NCBI GenBank assembly: GCA_050012495.1
Contig: JBEKHB010000017.1
Location: 1-64,000 of the forward strand
Length of the DNA stretch: 64,000 bases
Source: BOG-1155 sp050012495
GTDB lineage: Bacteria > Desulfobacterota > Syntrophorhabdia > Syntrophorhabdales > WCHB1-27
Direction: 5' to 3'
In this document: positions 17,799 through 26,308 of the stretch, piece after piece
Layout: every line of letters begins with the position of its first letter
How positions within the stretch are numbered: the stretch's first letter is position 1
Program-made: the position numbers and the translations under genes
The notes under the pieces: model-generated
The model's database searches: none
What the model was told of the DNA's origin: nothing
The model's input: the letters and a program-made list of their open reading frames with translations, nothing else

Positions 17799-19334
17799 CT
17801 ATAAGGCCATACCCTTGTGGCACTCGTTGCATGCCGCCTTGTTCAGACTCCCCAGCCGGTGCTGCTTGGGCTCGTGGCATTTCGTGCATTCCGTGCCCAT
17901 TTCCACATGCATCGCGTGGTCGAACTTGGCGTTGAGCCCCTTGAGGGAAATCTCCTTTTCCGGCCGATACGTGGCATGGCAGAACAGGCAGTATCCGTCC
18001 GGCTTCGCCACAAACTCAGGAATACTCACCTTCTCCGCCACCCCCAGCTTCTTGTATCCCCCCAGGACGCCGGCAACGATAGTCCGCCCGATTTCAAAGG
18101 CATAACGGATATTGTGCTCACCCCTCCCCTCTTTCAGGAACTGAAGATCATGCCCCATTGCGTCGTAGGCATTGAGGAGGCTTGCCGGGGCTTTACGCTG
18201 CTCCAGCACCTTTCCGTACCGGTCCATCAGGCTTGAAAGCCCTTCCGTGAAGGCGCCCATACCCTTCTTCCAGTCTTCGGCCATCCGCTCATACCCCGGT
18301 TTGTGGCAGAGAACGCACGATTTTTTCTTCGCCTCCCAGGTTCTGGAGAGCACCTGCTTCCCCCCTATGCTTTTCTCGAGGGTATGGCAAGCGGTGCAGC
18401 CGACCCTGGAGCCGTACATGGGCGACGGCGCGTCCTGAACCCCTAAAGAGCCTATGCCCATATACATATCCCTTGCGGGGGCATGGGAAGAGGCATGGCA
18501 CTGGTTGCACGAGAGATCGATGGTCCCCGAGAAATGGACGGTCTCCTTGCCGTGCGCTATCCTGGCATGGCAACTGAAGCAGTTGACATAGTTTTGCGAT
18601 ATGTGGATCTCGTGAACTCTGGCCGTGTCCCTGCCTTCTGCCTGCCTCTCCACGTGGCACACACCGCACCGCTCCTCGAGAGGCTCCCCCTGCCCGGTCA
18701 CGGTCCGGCTGTGGCATTCGACGCAGCGGGCGCCTGTCTTGAGGAACGATTCGTGCGAGAAATCGACTTCACCTATTTTCACCGGCTTTCTCCGCTCCCC
18801 ATGACAGACGATGCAATTCTGGTTGTACTGAGGCGGCGCGGTATAAAAATGGCATAAAGCGCACACGTCTTCATCGACATCCATGTGACTTTTTGTCTGC
18901 ACCAGGGAATAGTGGCAGCTTGTGCAGTGAAGTATCTTACCCCTCTTCGCCTTTTGCACGTGCTCGAGATGATTGAAAGGGGTGCCCCTGAAATTGACGA
19001 CTTTCACGGATTCGGGGGCATGGCACACGTTGCACTCTTTGTCCTCGACCCTCGACTTGAGGGGAAGGCTGTAACTGCCGGCGAAGTAGCGAAGGGATGA
19101 TTGGACGATCGTCGAAGGGCGGTAGGGGTGGCAGTCGATGCACGCGATCTTGTTGTGGCTCGAAGCCTTCCAATTGTCGTAGTAGGGCTTCATGATGTGG
19201 CACACGAGGCAGGCCTCGGGCTTGTAGGTAAGGCTGTAGGCAAGGAGATTGACGCCGACGTAGCCGGCCACGGCGACGATCCCGATGGAGAGGAGCAGGC
19301 CCCTGCGGCGCCTTACGAGATTACGTACGCCCAC
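17799..19334 (-). CDS. Membrane-anchored 15-heme cytochrome with NapC/NirT-like start
   Basis: The 511-residue protein has an N-terminal membrane segment (LLLSIGIVAVAGYVGVNLLA) followed by CLVCH, KPYYDNWKASSHNKIACIDCH, as in quinol-oxidising NapC/NirT/NrfH proteins. Fifteen CXXCH motifs are present: CLVCH, CIDCH, CNVCH, CTSCH, CALCH, CIVCH, CVECH, CGVCH, CFSCH, CNQCH, CTACH, CVLCH, CLFCH, CTKCH and CNECH. It is the last gene of a five-gene operon with two cytochromes b, and its start overlaps the preceding b gene by 14 bases. Likely a periplasmic hub taking electrons from the menaquinol-oxidising b subunit. Confidence 0.88.
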   Translation of the reverse strand: MGVRNLVRRRRGLLLSIGIVAVAGYVGVNLLAYSLTYKPEACLVCHIMKPYYDNWKASSHNKIACIDCHPYRPSTIVQSSLRYFAGSYSLPLKSRVEDKECNVCHAPESVKVVNFRGTPFNHLEHVQKAKRGKILHCTSCHYSLVQTKSHMDVDEDVCALCHFYTAPPQYNQNCIVCHGERRKPVKIGEVDFSHESFLKTGARCVECHSRTVTGQGEPLEERCGVCHVERQAEGRDTARVHEIHISQNYVNCFSCHARIAHGKETVHFSGTIDLSCNQCHASSHAPARDMYMGIGSLGVQDAPSPMYGSRVGCTACHTLEKSIGGKQVLSRTWEAKKKSCVLCHKPGYERMAEDWKKGMGAFTEGLSSLMDRYGKVLEQRKAPASLLNAYDAMGHDLQFLKEGRGEHNIRYAFEIGRTIVAGVLGGYKKLGVAEKVSIPEFVAKPDGYCLFCHATYRPEKEISLKGLNAKFDHAMHVEMGTECTKCHEPKQHRLGSLNKAACNECHKGMAL

Positions 19335-20253
19335 GCTCTTTTTCTCGCGCCTTCAACTGCTTCTCGAATTCGAGAGGATGTTCTTCCATGAGTTCTTCCC
19401 TTGTGATAAGCCCGTTCCAGATCACCAGCGACCCGGGGAATTTGTGGGGATTCAGATGGGCGTTATACATGTGCCAGATCACGATGGCAAGGGTCGCGAG
19501 GAGGGCCTCGTCCCTGTGCATCTCTTGTGCGATATCCAGGACAAATTTCGGGAAAAAACGGAGGGTTATGTCCTGGAACCACAAAAGAAGGCCCGAACCG
19601 ACCATGACAACGACGCCCCAGTACACGGCCCAGTAATCGAACTTCTCGATGTAGCTGAACCGGTCGAACATGGCCTTTTCATTGCTCAAACGCAGAAAAT
19701 ACTTGATGTTCTGGATCACATCGATCGCATCTTTGGGCCCCGGCAGCAAGGCGAGAAAATCCCTCCGCCCTTCTCTCGTAAAGGCGAGCCAGACCACGTG
19801 CCAAAGGCAGACGATCATGAGGCCGGCCGCCCCGACCCGGTGAAGGAATGTCGAGTTATGGATGCCGCCGAAGAGAAAGATAACGAACTTGAAAATCGCA
19901 GAATCGTGGAATCGTACAGGCAGGCCCGAAAGGATAAGGAGGACCATGCTTACGGCAAGGACAAAATGCTGGGCTCTGACGTTGCCGCAGAACCTATAAA
20001 ACATTTCGCCCCCCTCGATGGCCTCCTTAAGATCCTTCTTTTTTTCCAACACCAGCTCTTCGCGGAGTTCCCTCTTTAGCTCCTGGAACCGGAGGTTGAT
20101 CCTCTCCCCTATCTCTCGACGAATGACCTCTCGAATGCGGGTGGAGTCTTGCGGCGTCAAGGGGACCGGGATTGCTTCCCGAAGTTCCTCCTCGAGCTCC
20201 CTCTGGAGCCTCTCCAGGGCTTCAATTCGCCATTGTCTCGTTTCTTCCTTCAT
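19321..20253 (-). CDS. Di-heme cytochrome b with N-terminal coiled coil
   Basis: Residues about 1-80 are charged and helical (LERLQRELEEELREA, FQELKRELREELVLEKKK), a likely cytoplasmic coiled coil. Four to five membrane helices follow with histidines in AQHFVLAVSMVLLILSG, HRVGAAGLMIVCLWHVVW and IVIWHMYNAHLNPHKFP, resembling formate dehydrogenase gamma / b561-type subunits. It is the paralogue of the b gene at 21307-21993, which lacks the coiled coil. It should oxidise menaquinol and feed the adjacent multiheme proteins. Confidence 0.85.
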   Translation of the reverse strand: MKEETRQWRIEALERLQRELEEELREAIPVPLTPQDSTRIREVIRREIGERINLRFQELKRELREELVLEKKKDLKEAIEGGEMFYRFCGNVRAQHFVLAVSMVLLILSGLPVRFHDSAIFKFVIFLFGGIHNSTFLHRVGAAGLMIVCLWHVVWLAFTREGRRDFLALLPGPKDAIDVIQNIKYFLRLSNEKAMFDRFSYIEKFDYWAVYWGVVVMVGSGLLLWFQDITLRFFPKFVLDIAQEMHRDEALLATLAIVIWHMYNAHLNPHKFPGSLVIWNGLITREELMEEHPLEFEKQLKAREKERGRT

Positions 20254-20264
20254 CGTTCGCTACA

Positions 20265-21320
20265 TCAAATCCTTTTCTTTTTTTTCTCTTGAAGCTTCCT
20301 CGCAAAATCGAGAAAGATGTGGACAAAGAGTACGAGGAGCACCGTAATGGTAAGCCACTTGAATCCGAAAGCAACGTAGAAGATGACGCCCGAGTCCCTG
20401 CTCTTCGGGTTCACGTGCACATTGCCTTTCGCAAAATTCGAGGTGGCTCCCGGATGGCACTTCAGCCGGCCGCACGTGCGCGGGAGATTGGCCGGGTTGA
20501 TCGACGAGGTTACGTCATCCCTCGGCTTGATCTCGTGGTATCCGTGACAGCTCACGCAGTGGGCAATATTCTTCTCTCCGAATTTGGTCGCCACGCCATG
20601 GAAGCTTGCATAGTAGGTCTCCACCTCTTCCGTCTTCTTGCCGTACCGTTTCATGACGCTGAAATCACCATGACATTTGACGCACATGGCGACGACATTG
20701 GTGGCGTACACCGTGGAGAACGGATCGATCGTTCTTCTGATACCGTGTTCCGTGTGGCAATCCGTGCAGATAGGGGGGTTGATGTCCCCCTTACCGCTGA
20801 ACCGTCCGTGGACGCTTTTCCTGTAGGCTGCGAGTGCTTGTCCATGACACCTGCCGCACATCTTGTCAGGGATATTGAGCCGGTATCCCCGCGATCTTAT
20901 GTCGATATGGCTCAACACATCGTGGCTGCCATGGCAGGTGGCGCAATCAGGCGCCTTCGGATTGCCTTTCTGCATCTCCCGCCCATGCACGCTGTCGCGA
21001 TAGACGAGATATTCAATGGCAGGCCCCTTGTCGAAGGTCGTCCCTTTGCTGTGGCACACCACGCAGTTTACCTTTTTCAGCCTCTTCCCGTGCGGGAGTT
21101 CCGTAACGTCGAGATGACAATCCACGCACGAAAGCTTTCCGTGGGCCGACCCCCTCAGTGTCTCTTCACTCACGTAGACCGATCGCGCTCCCCCGGAGGC
21201 GTCCGTGCCTCTCAAATCCCTTTTTCCGTGGCACATCAGGCACCTCTGTTCCTGCGCGCCCGCAACCATCGGGAGGAACAGAAAGAGACAGAGGGGAAGA
21301 ATAAATCTAACCCTTGTCAT
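20265..21320 (-). CDS. Nine-heme cytochrome with C-terminal membrane anchor
   Basis: A signal peptide is followed by eight CXXCH motifs (CLMCH, CVDCH, CVVCH, CATCH, CGRCH, CTDCH, CVKCH, CVSCH) and one CX4CH (CGRLKCH) near residue 292. Heme attachment to CX4CH is rarer and needs verification. A hydrophobic helix (WLTITVLLVLFVHIFLDFA) near the C-terminus anchors it to the inner membrane. The start at 21320 (MTRVRF) overlaps the upstream b gene by 14 bases. It is co-directional with the others in the operon. Confidence 0.87.
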   Translation of the reverse strand: MTRVRFILPLCLFLFLPMVAGAQEQRCLMCHGKRDLRGTDASGGARSVYVSEETLRGSAHGKLSCVDCHLDVTELPHGKRLKKVNCVVCHSKGTTFDKGPAIEYLVYRDSVHGREMQKGNPKAPDCATCHGSHDVLSHIDIRSRGYRLNIPDKMCGRCHGQALAAYRKSVHGRFSGKGDINPPICTDCHTEHGIRRTIDPFSTVYATNVVAMCVKCHGDFSVMKRYGKKTEEVETYYASFHGVATKFGEKNIAHCVSCHGYHEIKPRDDVTSSINPANLPRTCGRLKCHPGATSNFAKGNVHVNPKSRDSGVIFYVAFGFKWLTITVLLVLFVHIFLDFARKLQEKKKKRI

Positions 21321-21993
21321 TGCCGTAGAGCCTTTCATATTCGAGGGGATGGTCTCTCCGCATCTCCTCCTTCGATATCTTCCCGGTGAGCCATGACCTG
21401 CTCATAGGGAAAACCTGGGGGTTCAGATGGACGTTGTAGAGGTGCCAGACCACAAGCACGAGGAAACCGAGGGTGGCCTCGAAAGAGTGAACCAGATGAT
21501 TAAGGTCGATGAGCCACTTCGGAAAAACCATCATGAAGAGCGTCTCGAACCAGAGCATAAAACCGGAGAGGCCGAGTAGTATGACGGCAAGGCCGGCGGC
21601 CCAATACTGGAACTTCTCTATGCAGGTGAACCTATCGAAAAGAGGCATCTCCTTCCTGACGCCCAGGTTGTGCTTGATGAGTTCCACGAAATCGCTGAGG
21701 TCCTTCCTTCCGAATATCATCTGCTGGAAAAACTCGTGCCCTCGCCGCGTGAACACGATCGAGAGAAGGTGATAGGCAAATGTGGCGATCAGGACGACCG
21801 CCGCGAGGCGGTGGATTTTCCCCCTGAAGAGCACTCCGCCCTCCAGCTTTATGATCCATTGGGCGAGCCATGATTCGTGATACTTGAGGGTAAGGCCGGT
21901 GATACTGAGGATGATGAGAGAACAAAAAAGCAGTACGTGAACGGCTCGTTCTCCCCTGGTAAAGCGCTGTACGTAGTCGGTTTCATCGGCCAT
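21307..21993 (-). CDS. Di-heme cytochrome b, short form
   Basis: The 228-residue membrane protein starts at 21993 behind GGAGAAG. It has about four helices with histidines in ERAVHVLLFCSLIILS, IHRLAAVVLIATFAYHLLS and VVWHLYNVHLNPQVFP. The C-terminus (SKEEMRRDHPLEYERLYG) matches that of the 310-residue paralogue (TREELMEEHPLEFEK). It overlaps both neighbours, so its synthesis is coupled to the 11-heme and 9-heme cytochromes. Predicted quinol-oxidising subunit. Confidence 0.86.
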   Translation of the reverse strand: MADETDYVQRFTRGERAVHVLLFCSLIILSITGLTLKYHESWLAQWIIKLEGGVLFRGKIHRLAAVVLIATFAYHLLSIVFTRRGHEFFQQMIFGRKDLSDFVELIKHNLGVRKEMPLFDRFTCIEKFQYWAAGLAVILLGLSGFMLWFETLFMMVFPKWLIDLNHLVHSFEATLGFLVLVVWHLYNVHLNPQVFPMSRSWLTGKISKEEMRRDHPLEYERLYGNDKG

Positions 21994-23221
21994 GTTTTCT
22001 TCTCCTGATCCTGCCGTATACATCGAGGCCAATGTAGGCGACGAAAAAAGCCATAAGGATCCCTATGAACCACACGTAGAACTTACGCACGAAATACATG
22101 CCGAGGGAGCTCTCTTTTCTTGCCTCCACGTGAATCCTCCCTAGGGAGGCCGCGTCCTTCATTGCCGGATGGCATTTTCCGCAAGTCCTGCCGATATTCT
22201 GAGGGTTTATGCTCGATTCAGCCTCCGCCGCGGGTAGTATTCGGTGTACTTCGTGGCAGCTCGTGCAATTCGCCGCCGTAATGTCCCCATACTTCATGGC
22301 AATTCCATGAAAGCTTCCGAGGTAGGTCGAATAGCGATCGGAGGGCAGCCTGTATTTCGCGATGATCGTCTGGTTTTCGTGACATCGGGCGCACGTGGCA
22401 GCCACATTGGCAACATACACCCCGGCCTTCGGATCACTCACCCGGGTGAGGGTATGCTCTCCGTGGCAGTCGGTGCACGTCGGACTCTCCATTTTTCCTT
22501 CCCTCAAGGCCCGCCCATGGATGCTCACCTTGTATTCGTTGTAGATCTCTACATGGCATCGGCCGCACACCTGGGGGATATTCCCCCTGTTCGTCTTCGA
22601 CTCAGGGTCCTTCGGGCCGAGAATCAAATGGCTTCCATGGCAATCGATGCAAAGGGCAGCCTGCACCTGTCTCCCTTCTTTGATGAGACGCCCGTGGACA
22701 CTATTCTCATAGGCCTTTATCAGATCGGGTGAAGGGAGCTGATGTGTTTTCTGCACCTCGGCATCCGTATGGCACCTCGCGCAAAGGATGAGCAGATTTC
22801 CTCTGAAAACCGTTGATCGCCGATCCGACGCGGGCAGGATGTGATGCTCTCCGTGACAGGACGCACAGGACGGAGCGTCCTTGTCGCCCCGGCGAAAGGC
22901 AGCGCCGTGGACACTTCTTCCAAAGTGACGGGCCGCTTCCTCGTGACACCCGGTGCAGTCGACCAATGCCAGCGGCCTCCTATGGGGAAGAGGGGCTGCG
23001 TCGCGATGGCAGTTGATGCACGCGATGGTTCGGTGAACCGAGTCCCGGAGGCCCGTCTTCATGAGGTGTTGAGGCACCGTATCCCGGCCTGCGGTTCCTT
23101 TGGATGCCTGCCCTTCGTGGCAGGAGATGCAGCGGGCGTCCTTTTCCGAGGAAAAAGCCGGCAGGGGCAGGAGGAAAAGAGCAATAAGGGAAAAAAGCAG
23201 CGATGTTGGCGTCTTTACCAT
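21983..23221 (-). CDS. Eleven-heme cytochrome with C-terminal membrane anchor
   Basis: The 412-residue protein has a signal peptide (MVKTPTSLLFSLIALFLLP) at the chosen start 23221. It carries eleven CXXCH motifs: CISCH, CINCH, CTGCH, CASCH, CARCH, CIDCH, CGRCH, CTDCH, CARCH, CTSCH and CGKCH. A terminal helix (FYVWFIGILMAFFVAYIGL) anchors it. Many motifs have the pattern CXXCHGxH. It shares layout with the nine-heme protein, so the two b + c pairs look like a duplicated module. An in-frame GTG at 23272 is possible but would precede the signal peptide. Confidence 0.87.
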   Translation of the reverse strand: MVKTPTSLLFSLIALFLLPLPAFSSEKDARCISCHEGQASKGTAGRDTVPQHLMKTGLRDSVHRTIACINCHRDAAPLPHRRPLALVDCTGCHEEAARHFGRSVHGAAFRRGDKDAPSCASCHGEHHILPASDRRSTVFRGNLLILCARCHTDAEVQKTHQLPSPDLIKAYENSVHGRLIKEGRQVQAALCIDCHGSHLILGPKDPESKTNRGNIPQVCGRCHVEIYNEYKVSIHGRALREGKMESPTCTDCHGEHTLTRVSDPKAGVYVANVAATCARCHENQTIIAKYRLPSDRYSTYLGSFHGIAMKYGDITAANCTSCHEVHRILPAAEAESSINPQNIGRTCGKCHPAMKDAASLGRIHVEARKESSLGMYFVRKFYVWFIGILMAFFVAYIGLDVYGRIRRRKHGR

Positions 23222-23314
23222 GAATTCTGAATGGTACCCTTCTTTGTGGGTAGGCCGCTCATACCCGGCCACCTCACTTACCCTTATCTACCCGCTATCC
23301 TCCGGCTGCTTTCT

Positions 23315-23344
23315 ATTACAAGCCTGAATGGAGGGGGTTGTCAA
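23315..23344 (-). promoter_or_regulatory. Sigma-70-like promoter of the five-gene cytochrome operon
   Basis: On the minus strand TTGACA (23344-23339) and TGTAAT (23320-23315) are 18 bases apart. The transcript would start near 23307 and give an 86-base leader before 23221. The rest of the 481-base divergent gap (23222-23702) is GC-rich with no gene or clear operator visible. Confidence 0.5.
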
Positions 23345-23702
23345 GTTTTTAGTTGAAGCTGAATGGAACCGTGCACTTTTTTGCAAGTCGCGTGCCCCTC
23401 CTTCCGTCTTTCGGGATCCCGTGGATAGGAATGCTTTTGGCGGCGGAATAGTCTTCCCGCCGCGGTGAGGATTTATGTGCCCACGGTTTCCAGGGTGATT
23501 TTCCGCAACGGACTGGGGCGTTATGCGCAATGGAAACCGTCCGCCCCAACCTCAGACCACCCTCATAAGGCCGGTATACCGGGGAACAATTGCATTCCCC
23601 GCAGGGACATTGCGTACCTGCGGACCTTACCTTCACGGGGCCGGCCGGGTACCCATCGGCATCTATTGACAAGAGGACCGGTTATTGCATCTAATTTCTC
23701 CC

Positions 23703-25385
23703 ATGCGAAGAATATGGTACGGGAAGGGGAGCGTCCTTCTCCTCTCGGCGGCGCTCCTGGTGCTCTTTTGCGCCGGGGTGAGGGCTGCCCCCAGGACCGA
23801 GGACTGCCTGGAGTGCCATGACGCTTACGGGAAGTATGCTCATGGCGGCGTGGCGTGCGTCGACTGCCACTCTACCATAACGTCCCTGCCCCACGCGGAC
23901 AAGCTGCCTCAGCCTGCGTGCGCCGCCTGCCACAAAAAAACCGCGGACTCTTTTAGCCGGAGTCTTCACACAAAGAGGGGCTTGACATGCCTGAGCTGTC
24001 ATAACGCGCATTTTCCGCAAAAGGATAAGAAGTATTGCGCCTCATGTCACGCAAACGCTTCCCACGGGACCCTTCCGTCGAGTAAGAACCACCTGGACCG
24101 GCTTATGTGCATTGCCTGTCACGGAAAGGTGGACAGAACTGAAGTGAGGGTACATTTGGAGATCAAAGACGGAAAGAGGCTCAGGGCGGCCGCGATTGAC
24201 AGGGACGGCAACGGCCTCATCGATCAGGCCGAATGGCACGCCCTCGAAGACCTGCTTCACACCGAGTACAAGGGCGGATATATCATGGAGAAAACGTATC
24301 AAGTCAGGGGTGATCCCCATACGGTTACGGCGAAACCGGCTGCGTGTGATGCATGCCACGGACCGGCCGGCTTTTTTACCACGGGAAGCCTTCAGATTAC
24401 CGGCCGTAAAAAACCGGAAATACCTCTGGATACCCGCATATTCATTCCGGAGCTCCCCTCCGCAAAAGAGTTCGGCAGGACGGTGCACGGACGTGCCGGG
24501 GTAGTATGCGCGGACTGCCACCTGTCGCAGAGAAGGATAGCTGAAGGCGGGTCGGAGAACGTCCATGTGTGCAGGAAATGCCATGAGGCAGTGCAGGACG
24601 TGTACAGCAGGTCGGTCCACGTGAGGGTTGGAGCGACGCACTGTGTGGACTGCCATAACCCTCACCGGGTCACGTCGTACAAGGAGCTCGGGGCCAAGGC
24701 ACGAATTGCGGTCTGCTCGCGGTGTCACAAAGATTATGTGAGGAGACACGCCTGGTTGCCCAACACATCCCTTCACTTCGATTACCTCGAGTGCGCCACG
24801 TGCCACAGCCCCCAATCAAAAAAAAGCCTGGTCTTTTACTTCGTCCGGAAGTCTCCCGCCGGAAAGGTCAAGCTTTCTTACGATGAACTGGTCGCGCTCA
24901 CCGGCCAGGACCCGGCACGAGCGTTCGGGGAGCAACAGGGTTCGCCCGATGCGCAAATCGGCCGGCTTTTTACCCTTCTCGCGCAGCGGGACAAAACGGT
25001 CACGATCGATGCGTCCATCATAGTGACAAAGGCGTACCACGATTACTCGGAGACCCATCCCAGGGAAAGAGAGTGCGTAACGTGCCATGCCCGGGAGGCC
25101 CATTTTTACGATTCCATGCTCCTCCTTCTGCCCGGGCGAAATTCGAGCACCTACATCCCGGTGAAAGGCACCCTCCTTGCCAAATATCCCATAGGAACGT
25201 CGGTCGATTTCTTCCTTGTCGGCGAGGAGAAGATGAAAAAAGGCGATGTCTACAAATTCCTCCATTTGAGAGGACCCTGGGAACTGGGACTTAAGTTGAT
25301 AGATTTCTTCGGCCTTATGACAATCCTAGTCGTTCTCGTCGGGGTGGCCGTGCACGTCGTGCTGCGCCTTACGGTGCGGAAATGA
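23703..25385 (+). CDS. Thirteen-heme cytochrome with embedded EF-hand and C-terminal anchor
   Basis: A signal peptide (residues 7-29) follows the start at 23703. Thirteen CXXCH motifs are present: CLECH, CVDCH, CAACH, CLSCH, CASCH, CIACH, CDACH, CADCH, CRKCH, CVDCH, CSRCH, CATCH and CVTCH. At residues 166-177, between hemes 6 and 7, lies DRDGNGLIDQAE, a canonical EF-hand calcium loop (D-x-D-G-N-G-x-I-D-x-x-E). The C-terminal helix (IDFFGLMTILVVLVGVAVHVVL) anchors the protein. Its stop overlaps the cytochrome b start (ATGA). No clear ribosome site is seen at 23703, so the start is uncertain. Confidence 0.88.
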   Translation: MRRIWYGKGSVLLLSAALLVLFCAGVRAAPRTEDCLECHDAYGKYAHGGVACVDCHSTITSLPHADKLPQPACAACHKKTADSFSRSLHTKRGLTCLSCHNAHFPQKDKKYCASCHANASHGTLPSSKNHLDRLMCIACHGKVDRTEVRVHLEIKDGKRLRAAAIDRDGNGLIDQAEWHALEDLLHTEYKGGYIMEKTYQVRGDPHTVTAKPAACDACHGPAGFFTTGSLQITGRKKPEIPLDTRIFIPELPSAKEFGRTVHGRAGVVCADCHLSQRRIAEGGSENVHVCRKCHEAVQDVYSRSVHVRVGATHCVDCHNPHRVTSYKELGAKARIAVCSRCHKDYVRRHAWLPNTSLHFDYLECATCHSPQSKKSLVFYFVRKSPAGKVKLSYDELVALTGQDPARAFGEQQGSPDAQIGRLFTLLAQRDKTVTIDASIIVTKAYHDYSETHPRERECVTCHAREAHFYDSMLLLLPGRNSSTYIPVKGTLLAKYPIGTSVDFFLVGEEKMKKGDVYKFLHLRGPWELGLKLIDFFGLMTILVVLVGVAVHVVLRLTVRK

Positions 25386-25999
25386 AACAACAGGAGCTCC
25401 ACCCCCTTCCACTCAGGATCTGGCACTGGGCCAACACGGCGCTCATCCTTCTGCTTATCATCACGGGCGTGCGTCTCATGATTCCCGACCTCCATCTTAT
25501 GCCGGACTACAGGAGCGCGGTTATTCTCCATAGGCGGGTCGGCTACGCCATGGCCGGCAGTTTCATATTCTGGCTCCTGTACGGCATCGCCAACGGCAGC
25601 CTCAGGAAATACTACCCCATCCGCTCGCGGGACCTGAAAGGTCTTTTCCTCCAGGCCCGATACTATGCCTTCGGCGTCTTTACGGGGGCAGCGAACCCCT
25701 TTCCCGCAACGGCAAAGGAAAAGTTCAACCCCCTGCAGAAGATCGCCTACCTCTCGACCATGCTTGTCTTTACGCCCGTTATCGTGATCACCGGCATCTT
25801 TTACAGCAATATCCTGCTTTTCCGCAACATCATAGTGCTCGTTGGGGGCCTTCGCGTCCTCGACGCCATTCACCTGGCCACCGCCTATATCTTCGCCGAC
25901 TACTTCATCGTCCATGTCTATATGTCGACCATGGGCAGGAACCCCTTTTCGCACGTGTTGGAGATGTTCACCGGCCGGCCTGATCATCCGGATCCATGA
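25382..25999 (+). CDS. Cytochrome b561-type membrane subunit
   Basis: The 205-residue membrane protein has four helices. Histidines occur in LRIWHWANTALILLLIITG, AVILHRRVGYAMAG, AIHLATAYIFADYFIVHVY, in the positions used for two b hemes in thiosulfate-reductase or Ni-Fe-hydrogenase b subunits. It overlaps the 13-heme cytochrome gene by 4 bases and probably forms a quinol oxidase pair with it. Confidence 0.85.
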   Translation: MKQQELHPLPLRIWHWANTALILLLIITGVRLMIPDLHLMPDYRSAVILHRRVGYAMAGSFIFWLLYGIANGSLRKYYPIRSRDLKGLFLQARYYAFGVFTGAANPFPATAKEKFNPLQKIAYLSTMLVFTPVIVITGIFYSNILLFRNIIVLVGGLRVLDAIHLATAYIFADYFIVHVYMSTMGRNPFSHVLEMFTGRPDHPDP

Positions 26000-26217
26000 A
26001 AACGCTCCTTGTCCCGGTTCTCCTGCTGGTATGCTCTATTGCGGGCCCGTTTTCCGCGTATTCCGCAGAACGTGCACGCCCTTATACCCTCGATGTTTCC
26101 TTCGACATCCCGGCTTCTCTCATCAAAGGCGTCGCGAGGATAGCCGTGGCAAAAGGGGAACATCTGAAGCTCTACAAGACGTGCGGGAAAATGGGTGTCA
26201 TGCGGTCCGTCGGGTAG
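25996..26217 (+). CDS. Short secreted protein, likely truncated M1-aminopeptidase-like N-terminus
   Basis: The 73-residue frame has a signal peptide (MKTLLVPVLLLVCSIAG) and then RARPYTLDVSFDIPASLIKG and VARIAVAKGEHLKLY. The latter pattern resembles the first strands of M1-family peptidases (Y-x-L-x-V-x-F-D-I-P), which normally continue for 600 residues or more. Here it stops after 73. It overlaps the cytochrome b stop. It is either a remnant or an unrecognised small secreted protein; the resemblance is judged by eye. Confidence 0.5.
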   Translation: MKTLLVPVLLLVCSIAGPFSAYSAERARPYTLDVSFDIPASLIKGVARIAVAKGEHLKLYKTCGKMGVMRSVG

Positions 26218-26248
26218 GCAGTTTCCACATGCGTTTGCCCTGGGCCGG

Positions 26249-26277
26249 TTGTATCGGCCGGGGAAATATGCTATTTT
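26249..26277 (+). promoter_or_regulatory. Weak candidate promoter of the NrfJ-like gene
   Basis: TTGTAT at 26249-26254 and TATTTT at 26272-26277 are 17 bases apart, with the ATG at 26309 behind AAGGGAG. The -10 is poor. Confidence 0.3.
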
Positions 26278-26308
26278 CACATTCACTTGCGAAAAGAAGG
26301 GAGAACAC

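Noticed and set aside
23222..23272. GTG at 23272 as start of the 11-heme gene
   Set aside because: It would put 17 charged residues before the signal peptide; the ATG at 23221 is cleaner.
23666..23694. TTGACA-N17-ATCTAA as promoter of the 13-heme gene
   Set aside because: It would leave only a few bases before the ATG, and the -10 is poor.
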